DNA of 40,628 bases from a virus. The notes beneath the pieces are model-generated. The model ran no database searches. It worked only from the letters and a program-made list of their open reading frames with translations, and was not told the origin of the DNA. The position numbers and the translations under genes were made by a program. The stretch's first letter is position 1; each line of letters opens with the position of its first letter. Location: positions 1-40,628 of the IMG/VR virus record IMGVR_UViG_3300030329_003857. One strand, written 5' to 3'. Below are positions 1-6,686 of this stretch, piece after piece.

Positions 1-776
1 CTAGGAAGTTTTTGGTAAAAAACATTACAATATTTTGTGCTTTCTCTTTCATAGCATTCAAAATATTCTATCAAATCTTCTTGCTTACCATCCCTATCGT
101 AAGCCATAGTTATATCTTTATATTGAAAATCATTCGAATCTGACATTCCTTTTGTAAAATTTTGATCAGATTCGTTAGAATGAGACGCTTTTTTTATTTT
201 AGATTCATATTCAGGATACATATGAATTAATTGCGTTTTAGGTAAAACTTTTCTAACAATAATATGACTTGCATCTCTATATAAAGGATCTCGAGATTTA
301 GGATCTATAAATACATCAAATGGATCTGGTTGTTGAATAACAATCTCTCCCATGCCATTATCAGCATTTGGATCAACGCAAACTTGTAAGAAGCCTACTC
401 CTTTAGTTATAGAGTCATTAACAACATTTGAATATAAAGTTTGTCCATTTGAATTACTCCAAACATAATCAGCTACATCAGCAAATAATGCTGCTACATC
501 TGAATCTGATTGTTCTACTCCAACAGCCTGCCATCTAGGAGAATTGCTAGTAGCGTAATAATTTAACATTTCTACTACTGGTATAATTCTATTAACTGTA
601 AAAGTTGGCATCCCTTGATCTTCAAGAGCATTCTTTTCATCTTCAGTCAATTGATTATCAAGATAAAAATCATGTCCTTTTTGATTGACAGTTTCCCATC
701 TTTGACGAGGACTATCATTTATAGCATCAAATAATTTTTTTATTCTTAAAGCTCTTTTATCTGGTTTTTTAGCCAT
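1..776 (-). CDS. P22-like portal protein, partial (3' end outside the window)
   Basis: The dodecameric portal is the DNA channel at one capsid vertex and the docking site for the terminase and tail. About 258 N-terminal residues are visible, with no stop before the left edge. The protein opens MAKKPDKRALRIKKLF, followed by a helical stretch (FTVNRIIPVVEMLNYY) and then a region with QPDPFDVFIDPKSRDP and ASHIIVRKVLPKTQL. Portals of the P22-like podovirus family typically carry this arrangement near the N terminus, in particular the aspartate-rich 'DPFDVFIDP' piece before a mixed alpha/beta wing. Its ATG overlaps the stop codon of the large terminase (TAATG), which suggests translational coupling and gives the usual terminase-portal order. 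The family call is from memory of motifs and gene order, not from an alignment. Confidence 0.8.
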   Translation of the reverse strand, partial: MAKKPDKRALRIKKLFDAINDSPRQRWETVNQKGHDFYLDNQLTEDEKNALEDQGMPTFTVNRIIPVVEMLNYYATSNSPRWQAVGVEQSDSDVAALFADVADYVWSNSNGQTLYSNVVNDSITKGVGFLQVCVDPNADNGMGEIVIQQPDPFDVFIDPKSRDPLYRDASHIIVRKVLPKTQLIHMYPEYESKIKKASHSNESDQNFTKGMSDSNDFQYKDITMAYDRDGKQEDLIEYFECYERESTKYCNVFYQKLP

Positions 777-2329
777 TATGCAAGCACCCAATTTTTAGGT
801 CTATATTGTTTTTTATGGAATGTCCCATCTTTCTCCATTACTAGATTTTTTGGCGGACTAGCATATTTTACAGCATATGCCAAAGCATCTATGGTATCAT
901 CATGAGCCATACGTGGTCCGAATGTAATAATTTCTCGGTGAAGATCGTAATGATTTTTTTTTATAAATACTTGACCTATACTAAAACGTTGTGCTAATAT
1001 CTCCTGTATTCTATCCCTTTTAGACAATCTTGTTCCAGGTTTTTCCTCTTTCCACCTTACTGAAAAATCATTTCTTCTCATAGATTCACTTCTCAATGCT
1101 TGAAAAATAGGTCTACTCATAGTTGTTTCTTCTACTGTGAATAAACTTGGGCGATACTTATGAGCAAAATCAAACATAATATCAACAATTCCAGACTTCC
1201 CTTCTCCAACGATAGCCATAACTGGTAGACTCCTCTCTCTAACATAATCAAGAACATATAGATTATTATTAGAATCGACTGCAACAGCCATAATGACTGA
1301 GTAGTCGCTATCTCTTCTATTGATATCTGTTGCTGGGTCAACTCCAACGTAGATATTGACTGGCTTAAGATCGTCGTCATGAAAAATATAAGAAATACCA
1401 TGTTCTTCAATATATTCATAATTACCCTCCCAGTATTTTATATGCCTACTATTAAATACAGAATCTTCCTCAGATTGAACTTCCATCATATATTCTTGAT
1501 AAAACTTACTAGGCATACCAGAATCTCTATAGAACTTCTTTTTTTCTTCTAATTTTTCTTTTGGAAACCAAGAATCCCATAAAGAATTTCCTTTATTGTC
1601 TATTGCTTTATATGTCTTCACAGTCCAAGCAAAATCTATTTTATCTTTTTTAGCTCTCTCATGATTTGTTAATAAATTGTTAATAAAACTATCAAAATGA
1701 ACAGGAGTACCATTGATACGCAACCTACCAGTGTGAGGTTCTAGAGCTGGATAAACAACTGCAGTAATAAGATTTGCATTCTTTGATCTAGCTTCTGGAG
1801 TAAGCGTATTATTCTCATCTTCAAAATCATCTAGTATAATTAAATCATATCGTTTGTGAAGTTTGGCTCCACCCCTAATACCAGAAACATTTGATTTAGA
1901 AAGAAGTTTGCACCCATTAGATAATTCTATATCTTCTTCTGTCCACTTTCTTCCCTTTAAATTTCCAAAATAATATTTAATCTTATCATTAAATTCTAAA
2001 TGTGTCTTTACATAGTCCATATTACCAGATGCTAATTTTTGCGTAGCAGATACCCAACCATAAAACAACGGTTCTTTTGCAAAACAAAATTTATGAAGTA
2101 TATCGCATTTAGTTAATACTGTCTTTCCATGTCCTCTAGGCATAATAATTGCCAACTGTTTACACTCTTGATCCATAATAGAATCGGCAATTTCATAATG
2201 AAACCAAGGTGTTTCACTTCGCATGAAGTCATCTGGTAAAAATAGCTTACCAAAAGCAAGCATATCCTTATGCGCCATAACTAACGCTTCTTCTGCTTTA
2301 GAAACGTTATTCTTGTTTATGTTCGCCAT
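776..2329 (-). CDS. terL: Terminase large subunit (packaging ATPase and nuclease)
   Basis: This is the motor that pumps DNA into the procapsid and cuts the concatemer. The 517-residue length is normal. ATPase motifs are clear: Walker A MPRGHGKT at residues 63-70 and Walker B LIILDDFED near 163-171. The C-terminal RNase H-like nuclease has its acidic residues in VGVDPATD (D331), TVEETTM (E400/E401) and AHDDTIDALAYA (D477/D478). It lies between small genes and the portal. Its start overlaps the end of the preceding 61-residue gene by 23 bases, and its stop overlaps the portal start. All expected catalytic residues are present, so it should be functional. Confidence 0.97.
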   Translation of the reverse strand: MANINKNNVSKAEEALVMAHKDMLAFGKLFLPDDFMRSETPWFHYEIADSIMDQECKQLAIIMPRGHGKTVLTKCDILHKFCFAKEPLFYGWVSATQKLASGNMDYVKTHLEFNDKIKYYFGNLKGRKWTEEDIELSNGCKLLSKSNVSGIRGGAKLHKRYDLIILDDFEDENNTLTPEARSKNANLITAVVYPALEPHTGRLRINGTPVHFDSFINNLLTNHERAKKDKIDFAWTVKTYKAIDNKGNSLWDSWFPKEKLEEKKKFYRDSGMPSKFYQEYMMEVQSEEDSVFNSRHIKYWEGNYEYIEEHGISYIFHDDDLKPVNIYVGVDPATDINRRDSDYSVIMAVAVDSNNNLYVLDYVRERSLPVMAIVGEGKSGIVDIMFDFAHKYRPSLFTVEETTMSRPIFQALRSESMRRNDFSVRWKEEKPGTRLSKRDRIQEILAQRFSIGQVFIKKNHYDLHREIITFGPRMAHDDTIDALAYAVKYASPPKNLVMEKDGTFHKKQYRPKNWVLA

Positions 2330-2492
2330 CTACTTGACTTAAATCTTTCAAAGTTATAGGATTATCGTTTGGTTGCTTATTATACTCATCTGCTGTAGTA
2401 TGTTCCCATAAATCATCCATACAAGGATCGCATATACCGCCAGGGTTCATAGTTGGGGAATCGCATTCATGACAATGATATGGTGTAGGCAT
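2307..2492 (-). CDS. Small Cys-rich protein, probable zinc ribbon
   Basis: A 61-residue protein that starts MPTPYHCHECDSP and continues with GGICDPCMDDLW. The two CxxC pairs (CHEC and CDPC) are spaced as in a zinc ribbon or rubredoxin-like knuckle, and the C-terminal half is acidic and polar. The start is well supported by AAAGGAG placed 6 bases before the ATG. It overlaps the start of the large terminase, so the two are probably co-translated. The function is unknown; small zinc ribbons are common in phage packaging and early regions. The zinc-binding suggestion is from the cysteine spacing only. Confidence 0.75.
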   Translation of the reverse strand: MPTPYHCHECDSPTMNPGGICDPCMDDLWEHTTADEYNKQPNDNPITLKDLSQVDGEHKQE

Positions 2493-2503
2493 TTTAATCT
2501 CCT

Positions 2504-2905
2504 TTAGTATTGTACTGATACATAAGCCATAGGAGTGGAGTTGACAACAAGTTCTGGCTGGAAGTTAGCCCCGACACCAACGTACTCACCCCTAATTTTT
2601 TTACCGCCCTCAATAACAATAGGCTGGATACCAGACCATATAACGCTATCGTCAACCATAATATATGCGTGAAAGTAAGCGTCATAATGTCCTTCGTCTA
2701 TTTGGTATATATAATATGTGAATACTGGGCGCCATGTATTTACACCATCCTGCTCTGCGTAGGTATTAAAATATATAGGTATTTTACTTTCTGCATCAAC
2801 AATTCTTCTTTCGACAGTTAGATATTTATCTTCACATCCGATATAACAAATAGTTAAAAATAAAAAAAACGCTATACATATAATAAATTCAATTATCGCT
2901 CTCAT
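2504..2905 (-). CDS. Probable membrane-anchored or lipoprotein, unknown role (o-spanin candidate)
   Basis: A 133-residue protein with a hydrophobic N terminus (residues 3-23, IIEFIICIAFFLFLTICYIG) ending at a cysteine, C24, in the setting YIGC. This resembles a lipoprotein signal, although the -3 residue is atypical. The rest is polar and beta-rich, with many aromatic residues and a run PVFTYYIYQIDEG. It overlaps the preceding TM/coiled-coil gene by ATGA. A membrane-anchored coiled-coil protein followed by a small lipoprotein recalls the Rz/Rz1 spanin pair used in Gram-negative lysis, but the length and beta content are unusual for an o-spanin. The reading frame is well supported by the overlap; the role is inference. 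Confidence 0.65.
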   Translation of the reverse strand: MRAIIEFIICIAFFLFLTICYIGCEDKYLTVERRIVDAESKIPIYFNTYAEQDGVNTWRPVFTYYIYQIDEGHYDAYFHAYIMVDDSVIWSGIQPIVIEGGKKIRGEYVGVGANFQPELVVNSTPMAYVSVQY

Positions 2906-3216
2906 TCTTTCTTTTTTCTTTTGGCAAAAGGATTGATGTTAAATTCTTTTTGATAGAACCTAACTTGCTCCTCCATCTGCTCAATTCTTTCGTTTTCTTC
3001 TTGGATATGTCTTTCCACCAGCTCTTCAATTTTTTTATTAGCTTCTGGTATTTCAACATTTTCAACCCTTTCAATTTTCGCTTCCAGAGTCGCAAAACGA
3101 TTTTCATGCGCTTGATATACTTTACCAAATCCATATATTCCTCCACCTATTACAATCATCATTGGCAGAAGAGTATCCCAACCAAATGGCAGGACAATCC
3201 CATGCTTATCCGACAT
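2902..3216 (-). CDS. Membrane protein with one TM helix and coiled coil (i-spanin or holin-like candidate)
   Basis: A 104-residue protein. Residues about 13-32 (WDTLLPMMIVIGGGIYGFGK) form one membrane helix. They are followed by a long charged helix (residues about 38-90, e.g. NKKIEELVERHIQEENER) with heptad-like spacing, and a basic tail KRKKKE. An N-terminal anchor plus a coiled coil is the layout of an inner-membrane spanin, and also of some small tail or lysis accessory proteins. Start and stop are both coupled: TAATG with the upstream gene and ATGA with the lipoprotein-like gene downstream. The GH108 lysin lies far away at the other end of the window, so a lysis role is only a suggestion. 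Confidence 0.7.
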   Translation of the reverse strand: MSDKHGIVLPFGWDTLLPMMIVIGGGIYGFGKVYQAHENRFATLEAKIERVENVEIPEANKKIEELVERHIQEENERIEQMEEQVRFYQKEFNINPFAKRKKKE

Positions 3217-3395
3217 TACTTCGGTGAATCCTTTATTACTTGTTCATATAGTTCTATAGAAATTAAATCTTTCGCAGCATCAGATCCCATATTGGTATTC
3301 GGATGCCTATCTAGAACTCTTTTAAATCTTTTTTTCAAATCCACACCATCTTTTATAACTGTAAAGGAGGTTACTATTTTACCTAAATTATTCAT
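3216..3395 (-). CDS. Small protein of 59 residues, unknown function
   Basis: A 59-codon frame begins MNNLGKIVTSFTVIKDG and ends QVIKDSPK. Its ATG overlaps the stop of the upstream 337-residue gene (TAATG), and its own TAA overlaps the start of the downstream membrane-protein gene (TAATG). AAAGGAGG-like sequence does not precede the start, so translation probably relies on coupling. The predicted chain is basic in its first half (LKKRFKRVLDRH) and then helical and acidic. Filling a gap exactly between two coupled genes is the main evidence that it is real. I do not recognise the family. Confidence 0.8.
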   Translation of the reverse strand: MNNLGKIVTSFTVIKDGVDLKKRFKRVLDRHPNTNMGSDAAKDLISIELYEQVIKDSPK

Positions 3396-4408
3396 TATGG
3401 CTCTAAAATTTCTATATCTTTTAAATCTTTTTCGGTTATATTAGGAGCTACAATTGGTAATTTAGTCATAAGGTTTGCTATTTCCCTATCTGAATAACCA
3501 TGTCTTAAATCTTGCAACCCCTCATTTGCCATTCCATATTTAGTTGTTAGCCTATCATGAGCTGTTATAGGTCTATGTATCGGAGCTTTAGGTAAGTCAG
3601 ATTCAAGTATTGTTTCTCCTGGTCTTAACTTCCCAGTTGCTCTAGTGCCCATTATTTTAGAATATGTCTCAGTAGGATCTTGTGCATATTTTGTAGAGCT
3701 TTTAGATATTATAGGAACGTAGTCATACTTTTTGGTGGCATAACTAACCACGCTTTTCCCTCGCCTAGGCGTTAGTTTTTGATTTTCCTTTATAAAAGCC
3801 TTCATTCCGCTAGGAATATTTGTATTACCTTTTGTTACATAATGCATAATTTCTTCAGCCAACAAAGGAATTGCACTTTTTTCATCAATATCTTTTAAAG
3901 TATTAGAATTAATATATATTTTATCATCATTGGGAGAAAAGACAGCATGTACCTCACCTTCATAACCCGAGGGTTTTCTTGCATTTATCTGACTACGATC
4001 CATTGGTTGAATATTTTTATTAAATTCTATTTCGTCTAACCTTTTTAAATAGTCCCTTTTAAGATCTACTGCCTCATCCCAGTTATCTATTATATTGTCC
4101 ATTTTATGCACCCACTCAGGGTCACTTATATAATTTCTTAAATACTCAACTACTTCAGGAACCTTTTTTTGAACTACCCTTGCTCCCTTACTAGCCATTT
4201 TCCCACTAACACCAGGAACTAAAGCAAAAGCAGCTTCAAGAGCTACCTCTTCTTTTGATTGTGGTACGAAAAAATCTATCATATCCGCAACACGATCCTC
4301 TTGCAATTTTGCTTTCTCTGGATCGTCTGGATACCTAGAAGCGAGAGGTTTCCACTCTACAAATCTTCTACCTAGACTTTTTTCTTTAGTTTTTTTCCCG
4401 TTTGCCAA
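3395..4408 (-). CDS. Hypothetical protein with zincin-like EExxH segment
   Basis: A 337-residue soluble protein in the packaging operon, between the small terminase and small membrane genes. It begins at a TTG with GAAGGA about 8 bases upstream, 23 bases inside the end of the terminase gene. Around residue 185 it has AIPLLAEEIMHYVTKG, preceded by a beta-strand-like KIYINSNTL and followed about 60 residues later by DPTETYSKIMGTR. This layout recalls minimal zinc proteases (HExxH and a downstream Glu), but the first histidine is replaced by Glu, so the metal site would be incomplete. The protein may be a degenerate zincin or unrelated. The C terminus is charged. Function unknown. Confidence 0.75.
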   Translation of the reverse strand: MANGKKTKEKSLGRRFVEWKPLASRYPDDPEKAKLQEDRVADMIDFFVPQSKEEVALEAAFALVPGVSGKMASKGARVVQKKVPEVVEYLRNYISDPEWVHKMDNIIDNWDEAVDLKRDYLKRLDEIEFNKNIQPMDRSQINARKPSGYEGEVHAVFSPNDDKIYINSNTLKDIDEKSAIPLLAEEIMHYVTKGNTNIPSGMKAFIKENQKLTPRRGKSVVSYATKKYDYVPIISKSSTKYAQDPTETYSKIMGTRATGKLRPGETILESDLPKAPIHRPITAHDRLTTKYGMANEGLQDLRHGYSDREIANLMTKLPIVAPNITEKDLKDIEILEP

Positions 4409-5129
4409 CTTCTGATCCTTCTATAAGATCTGGTCTTTTAGCGGTTAATAATTGATCATCTTCAAAACCTTGAAATACAGCTCCAGTAACCTGGGTAACT
4501 TTACTTTTGGGTACCACGTCTGCTGCATCCCATAACATTTTAAAAGCATTTAAGCGATCAAGAGGTCTATCGGCACTATCCGCTTCCTCTTTTACACCTT
4601 TTACTAAATATTCTAAATCTATATCTAGCTTTTTAAATACTTCTTCTAATTCTTCTTTTACTGCTGACACAATTCGCTCCTGTTTTATTAATATTCCAGC
4701 TCTTACCTTTGCATATTTATCACTTTTTGTATGAAAAGCTTTTTTATACGCTTCTGCTGGAGGCATTCCTATTGCTATATATTTAGCAAAGACTACTTCC
4801 TGTGCGGTAAGTTTCTTTCTTTTTGTAACGGAATCTAAATGATTATTGTTTCCACCAAAGCTATATATGTTCTTTCTTCTATTCGTATCCATATTAATAT
4901 TTGGCAAACAAACAAAAGTTCCCGTACAAGTTCCTACATATCGTAAGAAACGTTTTCTTTGTTTCATTACACCACAACGTATTACTTGTATAATAGCACC
5001 GTCGTCAGCAAGAACCCAGTCCCCTATATCGGCAGTTCTCCAATTCTTAACTACCTTAATGTCATCTGGAACCTCTAAAGAGTCGTCATATACAATATGA
5101 GGTACTTTCGATATACTATATTCACGCAT
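4386..5129 (-). CDS. terS: Probable terminase small subunit
   Basis: The small terminase recognises phage DNA and loads the large subunit. This 247-residue protein has an unusual N-terminal domain (residues 1-95, beta-rich, with GDWVLADDGAIIQVIRCG). It then has the typical helix-turn-helix segment KLTAQEVVFAKYIAIG followed by PPAEAYKKAF at about residues 106-132, next a helical stretch KQERIVSAVKEELEEV, and an acidic C terminus. The 'LT-x-E/K-F...Y...G-A-AY' pattern is characteristic of many phage small terminases. Its place upstream of the large subunit on the same strand supports this, although four small genes and one 337-residue gene separate them. The N-terminal extension of about 100 residues is not typical of the family. 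Confidence 0.7.
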   Translation of the reverse strand: MREYSISKVPHIVYDDSLEVPDDIKVVKNWRTADIGDWVLADDGAIIQVIRCGVMKQRKRFLRYVGTCTGTFVCLPNINMDTNRRKNIYSFGGNNNHLDSVTKRKKLTAQEVVFAKYIAIGMPPAEAYKKAFHTKSDKYAKVRAGILIKQERIVSAVKEELEEVFKKLDIDLEYLVKGVKEEADSADRPLDRLNAFKMLWDAADVVPKSKVTQVTGAVFQGFEDDQLLTAKRPDLIEGSEVGKREKN

Positions 5130-5352
5130 CTGCTATTAAGCCATTGCAATCAGCAGCAGCTCTAAATATCTGATTTTGGTCTTCCATGGACATTTTTTCA
5201 GCTTGTTCAAAAAAATTATCAGAACTACAGCTTATTTCAAGCGAAGGCGGATCTTTAGCTATAGAAGGCTTTAATTGTACTATTTTCTCCTCTATAGAAT
5301 CTATAGTATCGTCTTCTTCGTTGTACATTATGGTTAATATGTACTTTTTCAC
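5122..5352 (-). CDS. Small acidic protein, first gene of the leftward operon
   Basis: A 76-residue acidic protein (YNEEDDTIDSIEEKIVQ) at the head of the leftward packaging block, overlapping the small terminase by 8 bases. The longest frame uses a GTG at 5352 with no Shine-Dalgarno sequence; the next candidate is ATG at 5328, also without one. A TATAGT hexamer lies immediately upstream of the GTG on the minus strand, so a leaderless transcript is possible. The composition suggests a small helical protein. I do not recognise a family, and the exact start is uncertain. Confidence 0.6.
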   Translation of the reverse strand: MKKYILTIMYNEEDDTIDSIEEKIVQLKPSIAKDPPSLEISCSSDNFFEQAEKMSMEDQNQIFRAAADCNGLIADA

Positions 5353-5402
5353 AATACTATAATTTAATTAAATAATAAAATAAAGTGTATATAAAAAAAT
5401 AG

Positions 5403-5430
5403 TTGACAGATATAGTGTTTTTACTATACC
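5403..5430 (+). promoter_or_regulatory. Sigma70-like promoter for the rightward early block
   Basis: TTGACA at 5403-5408 is a perfect -35 hexamer. TATACC at 5425-5430 follows after 16 bases, giving an expected start near 5437. It is the best promoter match in the divergent region and points into the early genes. A strong terminator at 5448-5490 follows at once, so read-through must be controlled or the product is a short RNA. Confidence 0.65.
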
Positions 5431-5447
5431 TTACGGTCGAACAGACC

Positions 5448-5490
5448 GCTACCATAGACGCCTTTTTTCACTCTATGGTAGCTTTTTTTT
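5448..5490 (+). terminator. Rho-independent terminator directly after the early promoter
   Basis: The 11-base arm GCTACCATAGA (5448-5458) pairs perfectly with TCTATGGTAGC (5472-5482) around a 13-base loop, and eight T residues follow (5483-5490). A smaller hairpin, CGGTC-GAACA-GACCG (5434-5448), sits just upstream and shares one base with it. This is a textbook intrinsic terminator for rightward transcription. Its place about 20 bases after the predicted start suggests attenuation, antitermination or a small RNA. Confidence 0.8.
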
Positions 5491-5660
5491 ACCCCAATAC
5501 GAATCGTAAGTACTTGATTTCCCTGTACTTACGCTATCCTCCAAACGTACAAAAATTGCCACATTTTAGTATGCGATCATACATTGGAACGGGTACCCCC
5601 TTACTGGGTTTTTCATGAAGAAGAATCCGTTATTAATGAATTAGACATAAGGAGTCTATT
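5491..5660. promoter_or_regulatory. Control region with two inverted repeats before the first early gene
   Basis: This stretch holds no convincing gene. CGTAAGTAC (5505-5513) is a perfect inverted repeat of GTACTTACG (5525-5533) across an 11-base spacer, and GTATG-CGAT-CATAC (5569-5582) is a second, shorter one. Both could be operators for a repressor dimer or RNA hairpins. The stretch ends with the ribosome binding site TAAGGAG of the gene at 5661. A weak TTGCCA hexamer at 5556-5561 has no good -10 partner. Confidence 0.45.
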
Positions 5661-5954
5661 ATGAGTAAATCAACTAAGAAAGTCTATCTCACTGAAGGTG
5701 AAGGTGGCTTTAAATTCTATTCTTTAGCGCCTAACAAAGCTGTCGAAGTAGACGGTATCACTGAGGGCTGGGACAATACTGTATTAATCAAGCGTCGTAC
5801 TGCTACTATGAATGTCGATGGCATGAAGTATCACTATGCTGGTCTACCTGAAGAATGGAATGAAGTACCTCTCGAAGAAATGGGCGATTATGGTTGGACT
5901 GCTGAGGGCACCCTGGATACTCAGACTGGTGATTTCTCCCTATCTAACGCCTAA
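5661..5954 (+). CDS. Codon-adapted acidic early protein, unknown function
   Basis: A 97-residue protein, first of the rightward block, with TAAGGAG 8 bases before its ATG. It has about 16 Asp/Glu against 9 Lys/Arg, no cysteine, and several aromatic and beta-prone stretches (KYHYAGLPEEWNEV, GDYGWTAEGTL). Its DNA is clearly richer in G+C than its neighbours and prefers codons such as CGT, GGT, ATC and TAC, whereas nearby genes use AGA and ATA. This points to selection for very high early expression or to recent acquisition. Strongly expressed, acidic first-early proteins often act against the host, but nothing in the sequence proves that here. It is followed by a hairpin at 5958. Confidence 0.85.
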   Translation: MSKSTKKVYLTEGEGGFKFYSLAPNKAVEVDGITEGWDNTVLIKRRTATMNVDGMKYHYAGLPEEWNEVPLEEMGDYGWTAEGTLDTQTGDFSLSNA

Positions 5955-5957
5955 CTC

Positions 5958-5975
5958 AAGGGGCTAGCGCCCCTT
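5958..5975 (+). terminator. GC-rich hairpin after the first early gene (weak terminator or processing site)
   Basis: AAGGGGC (5958-5964) pairs with GCCCCTT (5969-5975) around the four-base loop TAGC, starting 4 bases after the stop of the preceding gene. There is no T tract, so it may stabilise the 3' end of the highly expressed first message or act as a partial terminator rather than a full stop. Confidence 0.5.
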
Positions 5976-5990
5976 ATCGTGATATTAAAC

Positions 5991-6052
5991 ATGGGTTGGT
6001 CAGACATCCTGCATCCACAACTCCTACCTCCTTAAGGTACTGATCAACCCAT
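5991..6052 (+). promoter_or_regulatory. Structured intergenic element S1 (13-bp stem)
   Basis: ATGGGTTGGTCAG (5991-6003) pairs with CTGATCAACCCAT (6040-6052), 13 pairs of which one is G-U. Inside, TACCT-CCTTA-AGGTA (6025-6039) forms a hairpin that stacks directly on the outer stem. The inner sequence ACCTCCTTA (6026-6034) equals the 3'-terminal anti-Shine-Dalgarno sequence of 16S rRNA. It is one of five similar elements in this block (S1-S5). Confidence 0.6.
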
Positions 6053-6090
6053 CACATCCAATTAAACATTACAAACGAAAGGAATAAACA

Positions 6091-6522
6091 ATGGATAATC
6101 AAATTAAACGTGAATTTATCTATAAGATTACAGTTATTGATCAAGATATGGATTATGAATGGGCTACCAAACTAAGGAATGAGTTCTATGAACTACACCT
6201 AGAGAATGTACTTGTAGCTGGTGATAAGAGTGTAATAACTATAGCATCTTATATATCAACAGATATTCTAGCATATGAAACACAATGTTTAGATGATAAT
6301 AATTTCTATGACTTGAACATGTTTATAGTACATATGGATAACATACAAGAACGTGATTGCATAACGATAGGTCAGTTAGGAACACATAGAATAGTATATA
6401 GTGAAAACTATCAAGCTGATAGATACGACGATAGAGTCAAAGCACATTTTGTTCATAAAAGTAGAGTAATTGATAGTTTTATAAACATAATTAATGAATC
6501 TATAAGCAAATGGAGAAAATAA
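6091..6522 (+). CDS. Hypothetical early protein
   Basis: A 143-residue soluble protein with a good site AAAGGA 7 bases before the ATG. It starts MDNQIKREFIYKITVIDQD and alternates strands and helices (VITIASYISTDIL, CITIGQLGTHRIVY), ending in a helical, basic tail NESISKWRK. No motif known to me is visible. It lies after structured element S1, and its stop overlaps the start of a 54-residue membrane peptide (TAATG), so the two are translationally coupled. Confidence 0.8.
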   Translation: MDNQIKREFIYKITVIDQDMDYEWATKLRNEFYELHLENVLVAGDKSVITIASYISTDILAYETQCLDDNNFYDLNMFIVHMDNIQERDCITIGQLGTHRIVYSENYQADRYDDRVKAHFVHKSRVIDSFINIINESISKWRK

Positions 6523-6686
6523 TGACTAACAAATACTTCAATGAAGATGAGTCCTGGGCTCTATTATATCTAATTCTATTTATCTTTCTCGCATTATTCA
6601 TAACGCTATCATATGCTGCTTACCTCGAAGAAGATTTAACAAAAGAAACGCTAAAGGAGTTAACTTATGATAATAAAAGCACCTAA
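6522..6686 (+). CDS. Small single-pass membrane peptide (54 residues)
   Basis: The frame starts at the ATG overlapping the previous stop (TAATG) and encodes MTNKYFNEDESW, then one strongly hydrophobic helix (about residues 13-34, including LLYLILFIFLALFITL), then an acidic/charged tail EEDLTKETLKELT. It overlaps the deformylase gene by 20 bases, and its last codons carry that gene's ribosome binding site AAAGGAG. The peptide fits the phage habit of small inner-membrane early proteins; its target is unknown. Confidence 0.75.
   Translation: MTNKYFNEDESWALLYLILFIFLALFITLSYAAYLEEDLTKETLKELTYDNKST

Noticed and set aside
2494-2685. 63-codon minus-strand frame inside the lipoprotein-like gene
   Set aside because: Hydrophobic shadow in another frame; the 133-residue frame has the ATGA coupling and a signal-like start.
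2889-3146. 85-codon Lys-rich minus-strand frame
   Set aside because: Out-of-frame shadow of the TM/coiled-coil gene, starting inside it without a site of its own.
2950-3444. 164-codon plus-strand frame opposite the small packaging genes
   Set aside because: Phe-rich antisense translation of four coupled minus-strand genes; no ribosome binding site.
5587-5617. GGGTACCCCC...GGGTTTTT as a second terminator
   Set aside because: Only a 4-base stem can be drawn before the T run; too weak to call.
5403-5618. 71-codon plus-strand frame across the control region
   Set aside because: It starts inside the -35 promoter box and runs through the terminator hairpin, has no ribosome binding site and a composition unlike a protein.
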